A stretch of 64,000 nt of DNA from Lingula anatina (Eukaryota; Brachiopoda; Lingulata; Lingulida; Lingulidae), in the NCBI RefSeq assembly GCF_001039355.2, contig NW_019774081.1, positions 394,086 through 458,085 on the forward strand, in the 5' to 3' direction. Position numbers and translations under genes: made by a program. Shown in pieces: positions 50,901 through 63,833 of the stretch. The notes beneath the pieces are model-generated. The model did not search any database. It was not told the DNA's origin and saw only the letters and a list, made by a program, of their open reading frames with translations. Within the stretch, counting starts at the first letter, position 1. Each line of letters begins with the position of its first letter.

Positions 50901-52549
50901 CTAGGTGTTACATTTAAGGTTGTTAAAAGTTGTTTAAAAGGTGTTCCAGTCCCCAAGGCCAAATACCTGAATATTTAGCATCCATACGGTTCATCTTCAT
51001 TTATTACCACGTTTATGGGGACACTTGCTTGACTTATACCAGCCCCTTTCACGGATAAGGTGTTCTTCTTTTCACATAATTTATATACTTGGTTAACACT
51101 GAGGTTAGGTTAGTCAGAGGATTGGTCTAGGAAACGGCTTAGTAACTTCTTAGTGTGGGATCCAGACGTGAGAGTGTTTTGATAGAAAAAAGGCCATTAA
51201 TATCTAAATTAAAATGGGATTTTGAAACCAGGGGCATCACTTGGAATTAAATTTGTTAAATAGCCCACTCCTCTCTGTGGTCACCAATGTTTTTGTGTCT
51301 ATAATAACACGCGGCACCATCTCCTTTTATCTAAGGGGCATTAAAAAACTACTCTCAAATAATTTAAATGAAAATTTTAATTGGATTCTACATTTTAATG
51401 AGATGTGTTCTGTTTGCCCCTTAAATATTTGCTATCTTAATTAAATCTTTTCATTGAAGTAATCAAAATTAATTATGTGATACAATCCGGGCGAAGCTTC
51501 TGGTACGTCATAACAAAGCCCCACACTTAGTTCGTTTTACCTTGACAGAAGTAAAATTTTTTATTTGAAAAAAAAAAAAAAAAATACTTGAAGGGTCACT
51601 AAATTATCTACATATGATGATCCTATGTTGAACAGTTATTAATCATGAGAATTAACTACAGGTATATGTAGTTGACCGCCAGCGCTGATCCGCGATAACA
51701 ATCATACTTGATATAATGAGAAATAACCTTTAAGGAACAAAACATATGTGTTCAACCATACACTGTCGTGACTCTCATAAGACTACATCAGGTCGTATCT
51801 TAAGTCTACCCTACCTGTGGTCGGTGAGCTGGGATGGGACGTTTAGAAGAGATTTATTCATCTTAGACAGTCATTAGTTTTCATGGCCTTTCGTAAAGTG
51901 TTGGTATCAGCCATTTAATCGCCGTCTATCTGAGGTCTCATCTCATGATGCATGCAGGGGACGACCCACTAGCCTAGGACAGGTTTTCAGACAGGTATCC
52001 GTGTACGACGTCACTTTTATGAGGCCGAGGCAAAAAGACGACATAAAATCTGTTTGAATTTTTACGGTGTTCATTTAGCTTTCTTCAAGTTCGAAGTCAG
52101 CTATTGCAATTCTGACGGTAGATCGGTTGAATTATTCGAAAGGAATACAGAAATGCAATACAAGTGACCAATGATATGACCATTAAGTCTTTCGCGTATG
52201 TCCGTGAAACAAAACTTTTGGCACGCGATATTCATTAGTAATTGTGATGCGTGCAGTTCATATCAGTTAGTCGCGGATCACAACACGGGGTCTGTACCAC
52301 GTCGTTGGTGGCGGTGGTTCAGTTGTTTAAGTCTGCTGCTGGCGATTTCACATCTTAACATCAATGGGCGACCAGAATAACGCGTCTCTGTAGGCTCAGC
52401 TAGCCGAGGGAAAACACAGACACTTACCCCTGAAGTTTTGATGGAAATAGCGTGACACATGCAGTGACTGTTGAGATATGTACTGATGTCTATCTTTTAC
52501 GCTCAATAATATTAGTCAGCGCACACTCCTTGCTTCCGATATCAACGAA
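47993..52549. other. Intergenic, channel exon to PTB-domain gene
   Basis: The first 0.3 kb is the probable 3' UTR of the channel gene. The rest is AT-rich with slightly GC-richer patches (about 48360-48560, 49730-49880). I recognise no coding exon, RNA gene or element. The last few hundred bases should contain the promoter and 5' UTR of the gene at 52550; a CRE-like ACGTCA occurs near 52008, but I cannot assign a start site. Confidence 0.5.
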
Positions 52550-54184
52550 ATGAGTTCGAAATCAACACCATCTTCCTCAGACGACGAAAGCAAGAAGAAG
52601 GTGTCGGACATGGGGGAGACGAACACAAACGCGGAAGAAATGTCTCCTTCTGAAGGTACAATGGATTCTCAGGGAGAAAATAAACCAAATATTTCTGCAC
52701 CTACCGACAAACAGAACACCGAGGTGTCCACTGAATCGACACCCGGGCCAGACAGTACAATGGAAGAGACAAACGACGATAATAGCTCACGGTCATCGTC
52801 GCCGGATCATGAGAAAGAACAAGAAGAGAAACATGTCGATTCCGAACATAGTGATTCAACAATAGTAGAGAACAGCGGAGAAACTGAGGCTGGAGATACA
52901 CCAGTAGCGGCAAATGACCTCCGTTCTGGTAGCCCTAGCGACAGTCCTAACGATGAGGCTCAAACTGAAGCAGACGATAAAATGACGGAGGAGCCAGAGG
53001 GAGCGACGGCTGCGGTGCCTTTGGAAGCAGACGACGGTTTTGACAGACATAGCGTTAATAGTTCTGTCAAAAGTGAAGAGTCTAGGACGACAACGTCACT
53101 GACGGGGGACAATTTAGAAATGCACGACAGTGGGGTGTCTTCTGCCCACGAGGTCGAGGACAGAGTGTCAGACCAACATAAACTGGACTCTTTCAGCAAT
53201 GCTTCCACTAAAAGCGTAGAATCGTCGGAAGTGTCTGTATCCCCAGTGTTAGCAGACGACACGGACGACACAACGCTCAAGCGCCATGACAACGTTGAAG
53301 GGGAGATTACTCCAGAGCCCGAAGCCGAGGTGACCCTACGGAAGAAAGATAAGCCAGGAGATGGTGGTGCTCGGCCGAAGGACCGAAATTCTAAGATAAG
53401 AACTAGTTTTAGAAATACTTTGAATTTCTTCCGTAAAATCCCTGAGAAGTTTCACCATAAAAAGCAACCGAAGGAACCACCTCCGCTGCCGAGGGAACTA
53501 TATGCAGGAATAAGAGTCGAGGGGCTGCCGCAGCACTTTGTCACGAAATACCTCGGCAAACAACCCTGCAAGGGTCTCTTTGGCATGGATCACATACGTG
53601 AGCCAGTGGATGTCATGGTGAGAGCTGTCAATCAAATGAAAAAGGGAGAGGACTTGCCGTTGACCCAAACCACGATTAGCTCAACTGGCATTGAAGCCAC
53701 GGAACATCCAAAAAATAGAGCCAAAACTTTTGAGCCCGTGTGTCACCCAATAGAAACTATCTCGTACGGTGTTCAGGATACACGCTATCCTCGCGTGTTT
53801 GCGGTCATCACTGTTTCGGACATTAAAGTAGCCAATAAAGTGACCAACTGTCATGCGTACGTTTGTAACTCGCCAATCTCTGCACGCAAAATGGCCATGA
53901 CGCTCCAACTGGCTTTTAAAGAATACAAAGTAGACGTTAAAGAAAAGCAAAAAAGCTTCTATCTTCGCTCAGATCATGAATCTGAACCAATGACTGAAAT
54001 AAAGTCAGATGAGGACGAGGATGAGGATAAAACGCACGAAAATGACGTCGTTGAAGAAAAAGAGGAAGAAAATACCGAAAATGTCGAAGTAAAAGAAAAT
54101 GAGGACAGTGGCAGCATCAACGAGCCAAGTGAGAATAAGGAAACCAAGGAAGATAGTATCGAGGAGTCTGCATCAGCTATTTAA
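52550..54184 (+). CDS. PTB/PID-domain protein with long acidic disordered flanks (intronless CDS)
   Basis: A single open frame of 544 aa. PTB domains bind NPxY-type tails or lipids as adaptors. Residues 1-275 are Ser/Thr/Glu/Asp-rich and predicted disordered. A basic stretch follows (about 277-310, RNTLNFFRKIPEKFHHKKQ), then a proline patch (EPPPLPRELY). The PTB-like fold (about 312-465) begins HFVTKYLGKQPCKGLFGMDH, with RYPRVFAVI and CHAYVCNSPISARKMAMTLQ as late strand and helix; the K-Y-L-G and C-H-A-[FY]-x-C motifs are typical. The tail (478-544) is very acidic (SDEDEDEDK). It is most like the FAM43 / Dab-type PID group, but I do not assign an orthologue. The ATG at 52550 is the first of the frame. 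AATAAA at 54869-54874. Confidence 0.82.
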   Translation: MSSKSTPSSSDDESKKKVSDMGETNTNAEEMSPSEGTMDSQGENKPNISAPTDKQNTEVSTESTPGPDSTMEETNDDNSSRSSSPDHEKEQEEKHVDSEHSDSTIVENSGETEAGDTPVAANDLRSGSPSDSPNDEAQTEADDKMTEEPEGATAAVPLEADDGFDRHSVNSSVKSEESRTTTSLTGDNLEMHDSGVSSAHEVEDRVSDQHKLDSFSNASTKSVESSEVSVSPVLADDTDDTTLKRHDNVEGEITPEPEAEVTLRKKDKPGDGGARPKDRNSKIRTSFRNTLNFFRKIPEKFHHKKQPKEPPPLPRELYAGIRVEGLPQHFVTKYLGKQPCKGLFGMDHIREPVDVMVRAVNQMKKGEDLPLTQTTISSTGIEATEHPKNRAKTFEPVCHPIETISYGVQDTRYPRVFAVITVSDIKVANKVTNCHAYVCNSPISARKMAMTLQLAFKEYKVDVKEKQKSFYLRSDHESEPMTEIKSDEDEDEDKTHENDVVEEKEEENTENVEVKENEDSGSINEPSENKETKEDSIEESASAI

Positions 54185-56585
54185 TTGTTTTTTTTACTTT
54201 AGTTACTTTTAGTTTGAAAAACAGTGTAGTTAGCTATACCTTTGCTTTGCTCGCAAATGCTTCCATTAGGTACACTGGAACCTGTGATTAAACTCCGTCA
54301 CCAATCAATTTAGAATTTATAAAGAAAGGCAAATTATAAAATGCATTGTCTTTTGTGTTTCTAATCAAATTACAAAGCAAGTTCATATCAATGCTTCTTT
54401 TGTAGTAAGCAGTTTTGTGAAGCGCCGAAACGGTGTCCTTTATAGACAGGAACCGGCTCACTAAGTTAACTAGAGAGTCATTTCTATGACGATTTTAACT
54501 TGAACATATTTCAGTCATATCTGATTGTTAAGTCTTGTAACAGCTCAGGCAATTTAGGCGTCCTACCTAAATACCTAAATGTAAAGCTTGTTACAGCTAA
54601 TAAGCTATTATTTAACTGCAATCTGCACGCAATTGTATAAATTCCATTACCATTTATACATATGGCCTACCAGACATGGATTTCCCCCAGTAAGCTATAT
54701 GCCATTCTTTCTTGTATATTTGTTACAATTGAATGCACAAAGTGCAATATTTACTGTCAGTTAGCGTTGTCTAGGTGCGTTGAATGTGAACCATAACATT
54801 TAAATTACAAACTGGTTTTCATTCGTAGCATTGGTGGAAAATTGTGAAATATTATCAAGTATTTGATCAATAAACTGTCAAATGTGAGCAACAGTGTCTT
54901 TCAAATCACTGAGTGTCCTTTTTTGCCAACTTTATGCAAAATCACAACTAGCAAGGATATGTTTTGGATGTTTAAATCATATAATATTACAGAGAGCTGA
55001 TCTGATACATTTTGGTGAAAAATGTGACTGAGCATACTCGATGAAAGTACAGTAGGTTTCCATCCATGTTTGCCTGTCTGTCTCTATCAAGATTTTTTGC
55101 ACTAAAATTTCATTTTTCTGTTGTTTTCTTAAGGTGCACCATGACATCTATAATATCGTAATTCATGTTAAAGTTGTTTTATTCTTCTCTCGTATACTTA
55201 CCATGTATCGGATTTTTTTTCCATTCTGTTATTTTATTTTATGTTCGTTTTTATTATCTCCCATGCAGTTCCAAATTGTTTGCACGACGTATATGTTCGC
55301 GTGAGGGCAAGGGTAGGGGATAATTAATGGTACCATCGGACAAAGACCTCTGCATTTGCTCTTCAGAATTTTTGAAATTTTGAGGATGGGATATTTGAAG
55401 TTTTTTCGCCTCAGTTCCTAAAGGTATACACACATTGGAGTCTGAAAATGTTCCACAGTAGTTTATATGGCAAAGCAAAGTTGTCTTTCCATTCAGACCT
55501 TTTTTTATACAGGTGTTAAATCTTAAAATTACTCCTTAAAAGAACTTCTGAAATAATATGATGACCATGGCGGTTTAATGAATGATGATTCGTTTATATA
55601 TATCAAGAAATTGTATAAAACATCGCACGGGCGGATTTAGCATTGATTTGAGAGTAGACAAAATTGTTTTTTCTTGTGGAAAATTAGATTAAATAGAAAT
55701 ACCCCCTAAAAGAGCCCAAGGAGTTTCCGTGCCCGAAATGGCTTAATATACCTAAACGACCCTACAGAGCGTGTTTATTTGTGATCAGGAGCTACCACAG
55801 CAACGCATGGAATCTCAAATATTCATGTGCGGAAAAGAATTAGGCCAGGCCTGTTTTGTTTTATCATGAATGTCGAATAATCAGGCAATGTCAAAGTACA
55901 TTATTTGAAATTTATCCCATTTGTGACCAGGGCATTGTTGAAAACCCAGTTTTGCAGGTATACAACAGTGAAATGTTTTTGGTTATGGACTTGGGTATGC
56001 ATCGTAATATAGGGACTCAAAAACATTATCTCCAATTGGTATGTGACAGTCATACTGTCTGGCAAGTCATATTAAGTGTACGAAACCTTCCCCTCGGGTT
56101 CTTGGCGTCAGAAAAGAAAGAAAGATAAAAAAAAACGACAAGGAAAACTGTGCATATCACCATGACAAAATGGTGACGCTGTCCTTTATTGCAAAACTCA
56201 ACTAGACTGTACTGCTGGTTTGATCTGAGGTGTGTACATACATTCTCTATGACGCATCGGAAATGTACACAGTTAACCATCTGAATGGATAACTGCTTGG
56301 CATAATGAATGCTATTCGGTATGTGTCTCGTAATTTAATTCCTGCGTCACCTGTTGATTTGACGGGTGTCATAAGATCGCTTACACCATCTTAATTAAGA
56401 ACCAAGTCGCCTCTCTCACATCCAATCCTTCCCACCAGTTTAGTTAAGCATAACATGGCATTTTTTTTCTCGTCGCTCTCGACTTCCATCACTATAATGT
56501 CCAATGTTTTTCACTCGCTTGTCGTCAAAGTCACAATACACGTTGGACCTTTACATGGCACTGTGTTACATATTTTATGGATTAG

Positions 56586-56700
56586 GGCTTTTACTGTTCA
56601 TACCCCAAACTTGTGGAACGAACTGCCTTATTATATTAGATCTTATAGTAATTATGACAAGTCTCTTAAAACTTATCTTTTTGCAAAGTTTAATGACTAA
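56586..56700 (+). mobile_element. LINE ORF2 terminal fragment
   Basis: Reads AFTVHTPNLWNELPYYIRS, then FNYDKSL-like residues and LKTYLFAKFND stop. This is the usual closing segment of non-LTR retrotransposon proteins (F-x-x-x-x-P-x-LWN-x-LP ... FK-x-x-LK-x-x-LF). No reverse-transcriptase core is visible upstream, so this is a 5'-truncated copy. Confidence 0.75.
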
Positions 56701-57038
56701 ATGTTTTTAACTTTTAAATAAAGTTTGTACTTTAGTGCTGTAAACCTTAAAAAAATTTATAACGTTATTGTAGAGTGCATTGAAATGATAGAAAAATGAA
56801 TTCGCTACAAAACAAATAAATATTGATTAGATTTCGAAGTCTCAATGATTTTCCAAGGTACATCTTTTCCAGAACTCCATAAAACATTATATTGTATAAA
56901 TTCTTTTGTAGCCGTTTACTTCTAATGTTCACTGTTAATAGTGAAAATTTACCAGTCTACGAGTAGCTTCTTGAAAACGAGAAACTTGTGAAAGTCGTCG
57001 TTTTTCTAAAATGCGAACACTCATATATGCACGTCACA

Positions 57039-57443
57039 ATTTCTTCAATATCGGATTCAAGATATAACAATTAAGAAAGCTCATACATAAAGAAGCATTT
57101 ATTTCTCAAGGTATATTCTGCACATACACGTCCACATATGCCCTATACTATACCGAGTACAGGGCGTGGCCAATAATGGATAAAACACTTACACTGGAGC
57201 AACGACCATAAAAAACACTATCGATCTTTGTGAAAGTTAANATTTCTTCAATATCGGATTCAAGATATAACAATTAAGAAAGCTCATACATAAAGAAGCA
57301 TTTATTTCTCAAGGTATATTCTGCACATACACGTCCACATATGCCCTATACTATACCGAGTACAGGGCGTGGCCAATAATGGATAAAACACTTACACTGG
57401 AGCAACGACCATAAAAAACACTATCGATCTTTGTGAAAGTTAA
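57039..57443. other. Assembly artefact: 202-bp exact duplicate around a single N
   Basis: Bases 57039-57240 and 57242-57443 are identical and separated only by the N at 57241, as at 44852. Treat as one copy. Confidence 0.93.
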
Positions 57444-59207
57444 TTTTTGGCGACGCTTCCTATTCGTTAACATTCTAAAATTATCATACAAACGCCATAC
57501 TCACACTTGCATTGTTCGTGATATTATCAGGGGCTCATACCTTCCACTTTAGTAGTAAGCAAGATGCCCACGTAACAGGCTTTTTGTTTGACTTTTAAAA
57601 GGCACAACTTCCGTATCATTTTGAAAACGCGGTAATTCCTAATCTGTACAATTTCTGAAACCAAGTCTTTTCAGAATCACTTTAAAAACCACATTCAAAG
57701 AACAATTGGTAAAATAAGTCCTGGTAGATAAATGCAACCTTGTTTTTCCAAATATGGCATTTCTTTTTTTTTCTTTCGTTTATCTCTCAATATTTAGTCT
57801 TGGTCAACAACAAATGACAGCTGAGCGTTAAATAAACATCGATGTAAATTATAATCACACCTAACATCATACACTTCTTGCCACTCCTGTATGGGGATCT
57901 GACCGCGATCGACTTAAACTAAACGTGCAGAGGACAATAATTCCGTCTCTCCTTCAGTCTAAAGATTCACTGAGAACACTACATTATAATACATTTTGAC
58001 AAATTGTTATGCACAAATATATATACAATATAAATAAACATTCGAATTCCTAGTTCTCAAAGCATGAGCAACCAGTTCACGATTTATATTGCGACAGTGG
58101 CGACACCGAGCTCCCTGGGGTGCACGTGACCAACACGTGACGTGAGGTGTGACGGAAGCCACTGACGTTGACTAGTTAAACAGAATTACGACCTGTGCAT
58201 CAAATAATATAAAATACATAACTTATTCTCCACCTAAGAGTTCACAGGCAAGTTTCTCATACGTATATCTTGTTTTTTAAACAAAATATCCTTCAAATAA
58301 AACCAGAGTTACCTGCAAAATAATGATGTTTCGACATGTAAAAAAACTTATCTTCATTTATCCCTTTTACATAACGGATACACTATATTAGCAGGCATTA
58401 TATATTAGTTACACTGAATTACAATAGTTATCATGTCGTTTAATTGTCAGGTTTTAAAATATGACTGGTTAGTGTCCAGTAATACAACAGTTAACATATT
58501 TAACCATTTTGTTATTACGACTACATTTGTAATAACACGTACATTTAGTGACAATATTAATGTAATTACTGTAAATAGTGTAAGACATGCGCATGCACTT
58601 CCAGTAACTTCATCAAACCTGTATCTCCTTCTAAGAAAAATGCAATTTTAAGTGACAATGTCTTTATACTTAAAATGGCCGCAGCATTGAACATAATTAA
58701 TTCTTTGTGTCAAAAAGCTTTGATAAACCTGACACCCAAATTACTGTTATGTTAAAAGACTTGTTCAGTAGCGCTTTACACAGTTTCACTCTAATGTAGT
58801 TGCTATGTAATTTCCACTTCATAAGCAACTTAAGTATCTTTCACTTAATCAATTCCAGTATAAATTTTCAACTTGTGGGTCTTGCAAATTTCTGGTGCTC
58901 TCTTTCAATGTTCATTACCCACGTCAACTTAATATTCAAATAGTATTGTGAAAACCAATAGTATGAATTTTTCCCCAGACCCTTTGTTGTAATCAGATAT
59001 GTATAACTTTGATTTAGGGCTATGAAATCCACACAGCTGTGTCAAACAGCTTATTTATTACACACAGATTTCCACAATACAGATATATTTTGAGGATATG
59101 GCAGCAGAGACCTCTTTTCTTCAGAATTTGCTCTTCAGGATAATCTGAACTTAAAATGGTCATGCAAGCCTCTCCCTGAACTTCCTTACACCAGACATGG
59201 TGACGGT

Positions 59208-59361
59208 TCAGTCAGACGCAGCTTCTGCAGAGCTAGGAGACGCAACTTTTAACGGTGAGCCTCCATTTTCTTTCTGTGACTGAGCTCGTTTTATGTAGAG
59301 GTTCAGCAGCTTCATCTGAGGAAGTAATGTCAAGAGTAAGAAAAATGTTACTCAAAGGTGT

Positions 59362-59406
<45 letters not shown>

Positions 59407-62400
59407 AAGAGAAAGAAAGAGAGCAAACTTATATTTCACATACTGTCATTTTAAATTTATGAATAAATAAATTCAAAAAAGTACCTTATACAAAATTGAA
59501 AATTAACAAAATATTAAAATACAGTATTAAAAAAAAAAAAAAAAATACAAAGAAAATTAACATATATATAAGAAATTCCTGTTCACTACCCACCTTGCTA
59601 CCATTTAACTCGGTGAGGTAAGGCCTCAGTTCTTCTCCTATGCTCATGTAGACAGCCACCAGACAGAAGACGCTAGCCTTACGCACACTACTCTCCACGT
59701 TGTCGTAACCCTTCAGCAGACCTGTTGCCACATCTGCCACCAGAGGCATCATCTCCGCCTTGCTCAGTTGTTCTATTACCTGAATGTACAGAAACAATTC
59801 TCTCTATATGGACAAGATTTACAAAATATGTCTGACAGATGTGGATGGTTTCAGGTAAATCTATGCACAGGAACAAGATTCCAAAATTGAAGGCAATAGA
59901 TAAAAATACTTCTGCTTCATTTGGAAAGACAAAGAATTTTTTTAACAATCAGTGCAGAACATAATTGATGTGTAACTTCCACCAGCACAAAAGCTTAACT
60001 TCACATATTAGTCAGGTTAAAAAATCACACACACACCTTTGTTTCCATTTTAATGGCAGCTAAGTTAACGGGGTACTCAGAGGTCTGTACTATGGGCATC
60101 AAGACCCGCAAGCTCTGCTCTGTAGGTATGGATTTGGCTAACGTCATTGCACATTCCTCTGCTGCCCTCACAACCTGTGGATTGAAAATATCATGAAGGA
60201 AAACTTCTTGTCACCATTCAATTTTACAGGTAATGGCAGAGGTTATTTTAAGGCATATGAATGTCTGCTGAAATTCTATAGAAGTTAAAAGTGCCTACTG
60301 GGGCATGTACAGTGACATACCTCACGTTCTGGGTCTTTATGAGCATCTAATATCTTCAGAATGGTGAGTTCAGTATACTCCTTGAATCTGTGTGGCTGGT
60401 TACGTACGATCTCTCTCAGTACCCGCACCGCCATTGCTCTGATGTGAAACTGAAAAGAAACAGCACATACTGATTGCAATACTGACTGCTTCCATAAAAT
60501 GTTCTTTGAGTTACTACTGACATGATACAATATATAACAAAATAAAATAAAAATGAATTAATAAATACACAAACTTTATTAATTTCTTATCTATGTATCT
60601 ATTCATCAAAATATTTAATCAATATATAACTTACATCAGAATCTCCCAGTGTTTCTAGTAAAAGAAGAAGAATGGTCTTAAAATGTTCCTCCCAAATCCC
60701 GACAGTTCCTTCCCTGGTCATCTTCAGGAGGTTCCACATGGCACTTTTCCTTTCTTCTTGTCTGAATAAAATACAATAGAACATTGCCTGATTACAGTGG
60801 TAAGATGTGACACTTCAATACTGAGACTGGCATTTTTCACTTTTTTATGTAATACTTCATCAAAATATACATAAGAACAGAAATTATTAGTTAAAAAATT
60901 GCAATCCCTAAAATTATTTTCACCATTTTAAAAAAAATTCATAGTAATCAAAAGATAAGTTTAGAAAGTCATGAAAAATCATCTTTGTGGTATAATCACA
61001 GGAACTGTCACATTTATGGGGAAAAAGAAAAACATTTACACAAATTTGCACAAAAATCTTAAACAACTTTCTTCATAAACATGGCAGACATACCTTTTAT
61101 TGTGGTTGGATAATTCTGTTAATATCTCTGTAATGGCATCGTTCTGTTCAGTAGGCAATTCTGAAAAGAACAACATCTGATTACTGGACAAATTATACCA
61201 TTTTTGTTTATAATAAAAGACATTACCAAATCCGCATGAAAAACTTCAGACTGTTGAATTAATTTTTTGATAGACACAATACAAGGTAGCATAAGTGGTT
61301 CCAGGCAGATAAAAGAGAAATAACATACCAAAAGCTAGATATGATCTTAGTAAGCATATGCAAAGAAAACTGACACAAATGAAACAATTTAATTCAAGCA
61401 ACAGGGAATTATGAATACACAGTTAGTTCGATGTTGTACATGAGCACTATCCACAAAATGAATACTACAAATTTCCTTTGCAGATGAAATTTAACTATAA
61501 TTTAAAATATAAACTTTAAAATTGGTTACAGAGTAAAACATGGATTTAAACCACACCCTTACTACTGACACGTACATTTGGTCAGAGAGCATGTCATACT
61601 GTTCAAGTCACAATCATGCTGGTTGTAGTCAGGGAAAAAAATCATCATGCTATTTAAGGTTGGAATTACTTGAATAAATATTCATTGCTGATTTCATATT
61701 TCTGCTCGGATCTACTGTGCATTTCCTACACACTACGTCTAAATTTAGGTCAAATAGTGCTGCATATGAGAAGCAGTATCGAGTGCAGGGGGAGATATAC
61801 GAATGGGAAGTTCTACATAGCAGGAACCTTTCAAAAAGGCACCCCAAAAATATGTTGATAAAAAATTGTTTTTATTTGGGCAATCTAATTAAAACAATCT
61901 ATAAATAAAAAATAATAAAGAACTATATAAAGCAAACAAATCTGGTTTGAATATTTTCCTTTTGGATTAAAATCATGCAGTTTTCTACATTTATCACACA
62001 ATTGTTAGTATTACGTCAGGTGTTTTTCTTTTTTAATGAGTTTTTTACATCTTTGTTTTTATATTTCATCAACCCTATATTACAGTGTTATCATATGCTG
62101 CTGAAGATCATGCCATACAGGAATACTTCATTCACTAAAAATGGACAATTGTATATGAATAATGATTTTGTTAGTAACTGCTGATATATAATATATTTTG
62201 GGGATGTATTTTGATCCAGCTGTGAAAGGGAAAAAAATGTCCTTTTTCTTGCTGTTAATACATTAAATGGGGACTTGAAAATGTGCACTCCACCCAAGCT
62301 TTGTATTTTGTAACTTGCAACTGAATTCAAATAAAGCATAACACTGAAAGCATTTCCATAGCCGCAAATAATAGACTTCCAAGTTGACACTCCCAAATAA

Positions 62401-63833
62401 CCAAAATTGGCACGATAAAACAAGTGAAACCAATGTTCTCTCCACAGATAAATACACAGTTCCAAATTCAACATATTGGAAAAGAATATGGAAGACATGT
62501 ATGTTTATATGCATAAAGTGTAGCCATACACAAAGTAACATTTTGTTTAGAGTCCAGAAAGATATAAAAAAACAATTCTTGACATGCATGCATTTTTAAG
62601 TCCCCATCTTTAATATAATAACAGTAGTAAAATACAGTGATTGTTATGTCAAGCAGCTGATTATGATATGAGAATTGATCAGTAGATGCCACACAGCCCC
62701 AGGCGAGCTGACCATGTGCCCATGATGCATTGTAAAAATGGCTTACTGTGCAGCCTGCCAGAGGCAGGGATATTGAGGCTTTGTAACAACGTAGCGAGGT
62801 GAACTGGAGAATATAACAAAAAAACACAGCAACTCAAACAGTTGCAAAGAGAGAGAGATGAAAATAAATATGGCATGATATTGTAACCCCCACATAGAAG
62901 CATTTTTATTTAATATACAGAGGCTTTATTCATTAAGGAGATATCTTGAAATGAAAATAAAGGGTTAGATATGATGCGCTCAGATGTTACATATAAGATA
63001 TGCATGAATCTTACAGTGAATTAATAGAATTAAGAATATAACACATAATATTGCCATTAATCCCATCCAATATATTTTCCTTGGCGATATTTTAATAGCC
63101 CCACAATGAGAGTGAGAAAAAAAAATTGGAAAAAAAACTTATGTCCAATTGAAAATAAATCACATAATAAATATAAATAACCCTTTGGGTATCAAAGAAC
63201 TTAAATTCCCTAAAAATCCTCTTGCAGTCTTCATGCATCAAATAAAACAACTTTTGAGAGAGAGATCATTGTTCAAGACAATCCAAAAGGAGTTTTGACA
63301 TTTAAATGTTGTGTAAATTATGCACTTCTTTTGAACGCACACAACAAACATGCATTTGATTCAATGCAGATTTTTAACGCAAGTGTGTTTCTTAAAGAAT
63401 TTCTTAAAAAATATCTCAAAAATAAATAATTTAAAACAAACAAACAAAGAAAGAAAGAAATATACATTTACTGTGAAGGTATGCATACTGAACACAAATT
63501 TTCTTCATAAACTATATGAAGACCATCTTCACTGCAGGTTCTATTAAATCCCAATCAAACACAGCAGTATTAAGTGCTTGCTGTGAAATTTTACCAGTCT
63601 CAACATTACTTCAAACTGTACTTTCCTAAGTAATGTAGATGTTTCCAATCAAAATTCAGACCATGCAAACCCTCACTGATGTAAAATGCATTTTAATGAA
63701 AGGAAAAAAAAGTTGCATAAACAAGATTTGAGTTGTACAAACCTTCACTGAAACCTTCATGTAATAATTCATTTTCAACATCAAACACGGCTTCCTCTAA
63801 TGCTGCACGGTCATAGCGATTAGGAGTCTGATT
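59208..63833 (-). CDS. CLASP: CLASP (CLIP-associating protein), 3' part
   Basis: Microtubule plus-end protein that promotes rescue at kinetochores, spindle and cell cortex. Exons visible, in transcript order: 63833-63743, 61160-61094, 60761-60635, 60449-60321, 60174-60037, 59779-59594, 59315-59208; all GT/AG with agreeing phases. They encode the C-terminal HEAT/TOG-like CLIP-binding domain: IWEEHFKTILLLLLETLGDS, AVRVLREIVRNQP, DAHKDPEREVVRAAEECA, YPVNLAAIKMETKVIEQLSK, GYDNVESSVRKASVFCLVAV and LTELNGSKMKLLNLYIKRAQ, stopping after SSAEAASD. The gene continues beyond the right edge, so the N-terminal TOG domains and SxIP region are outside. One versus two vertebrate paralogues (CLASP1/2) cannot be resolved from this end. 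Confidence 0.93.
59365..59403. repeat. (GA)n microsatellite
   Basis: About 19 GA units in the last CLASP intron, 50 bp upstream (transcript sense) of the final acceptor. Confidence 0.95.
61161..63742. other. CLASP intron
   Basis: About 2.6 kb of AT-rich intron between the exons 63833-63743 and 61160-61094. Open frames at 62091-62903 have no recognisable protein or coding bias. Nothing else is seen. Confidence 0.65.

Larger units (their letters stand above)
54185..59207. other. Intergenic, PTB gene to CLASP 3' end
   Basis: The first 0.7 kb is the probable 3' UTR of the PTB gene. The remainder is AT-rich and contains a LINE tail (56586-56700) and an assembly duplication (57039-57443). The right end holds the CLASP 3' UTR, with an AATAAA on the minus strand at 59059-59054. 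No other gene is supported. Confidence 0.6.

Noticed and set aside
55254..55478. 74-residue minus-strand frame with QRSLSDGTINYPLPL
   Set aside because: No flanking splice context or family match that I can defend; probably chance.
62091..62903. Overlapping 108-135-residue minus-strand frames in a CLASP intron
   Set aside because: No similarity to CLASP or other families; neighbouring CLASP exons join in phase without them.
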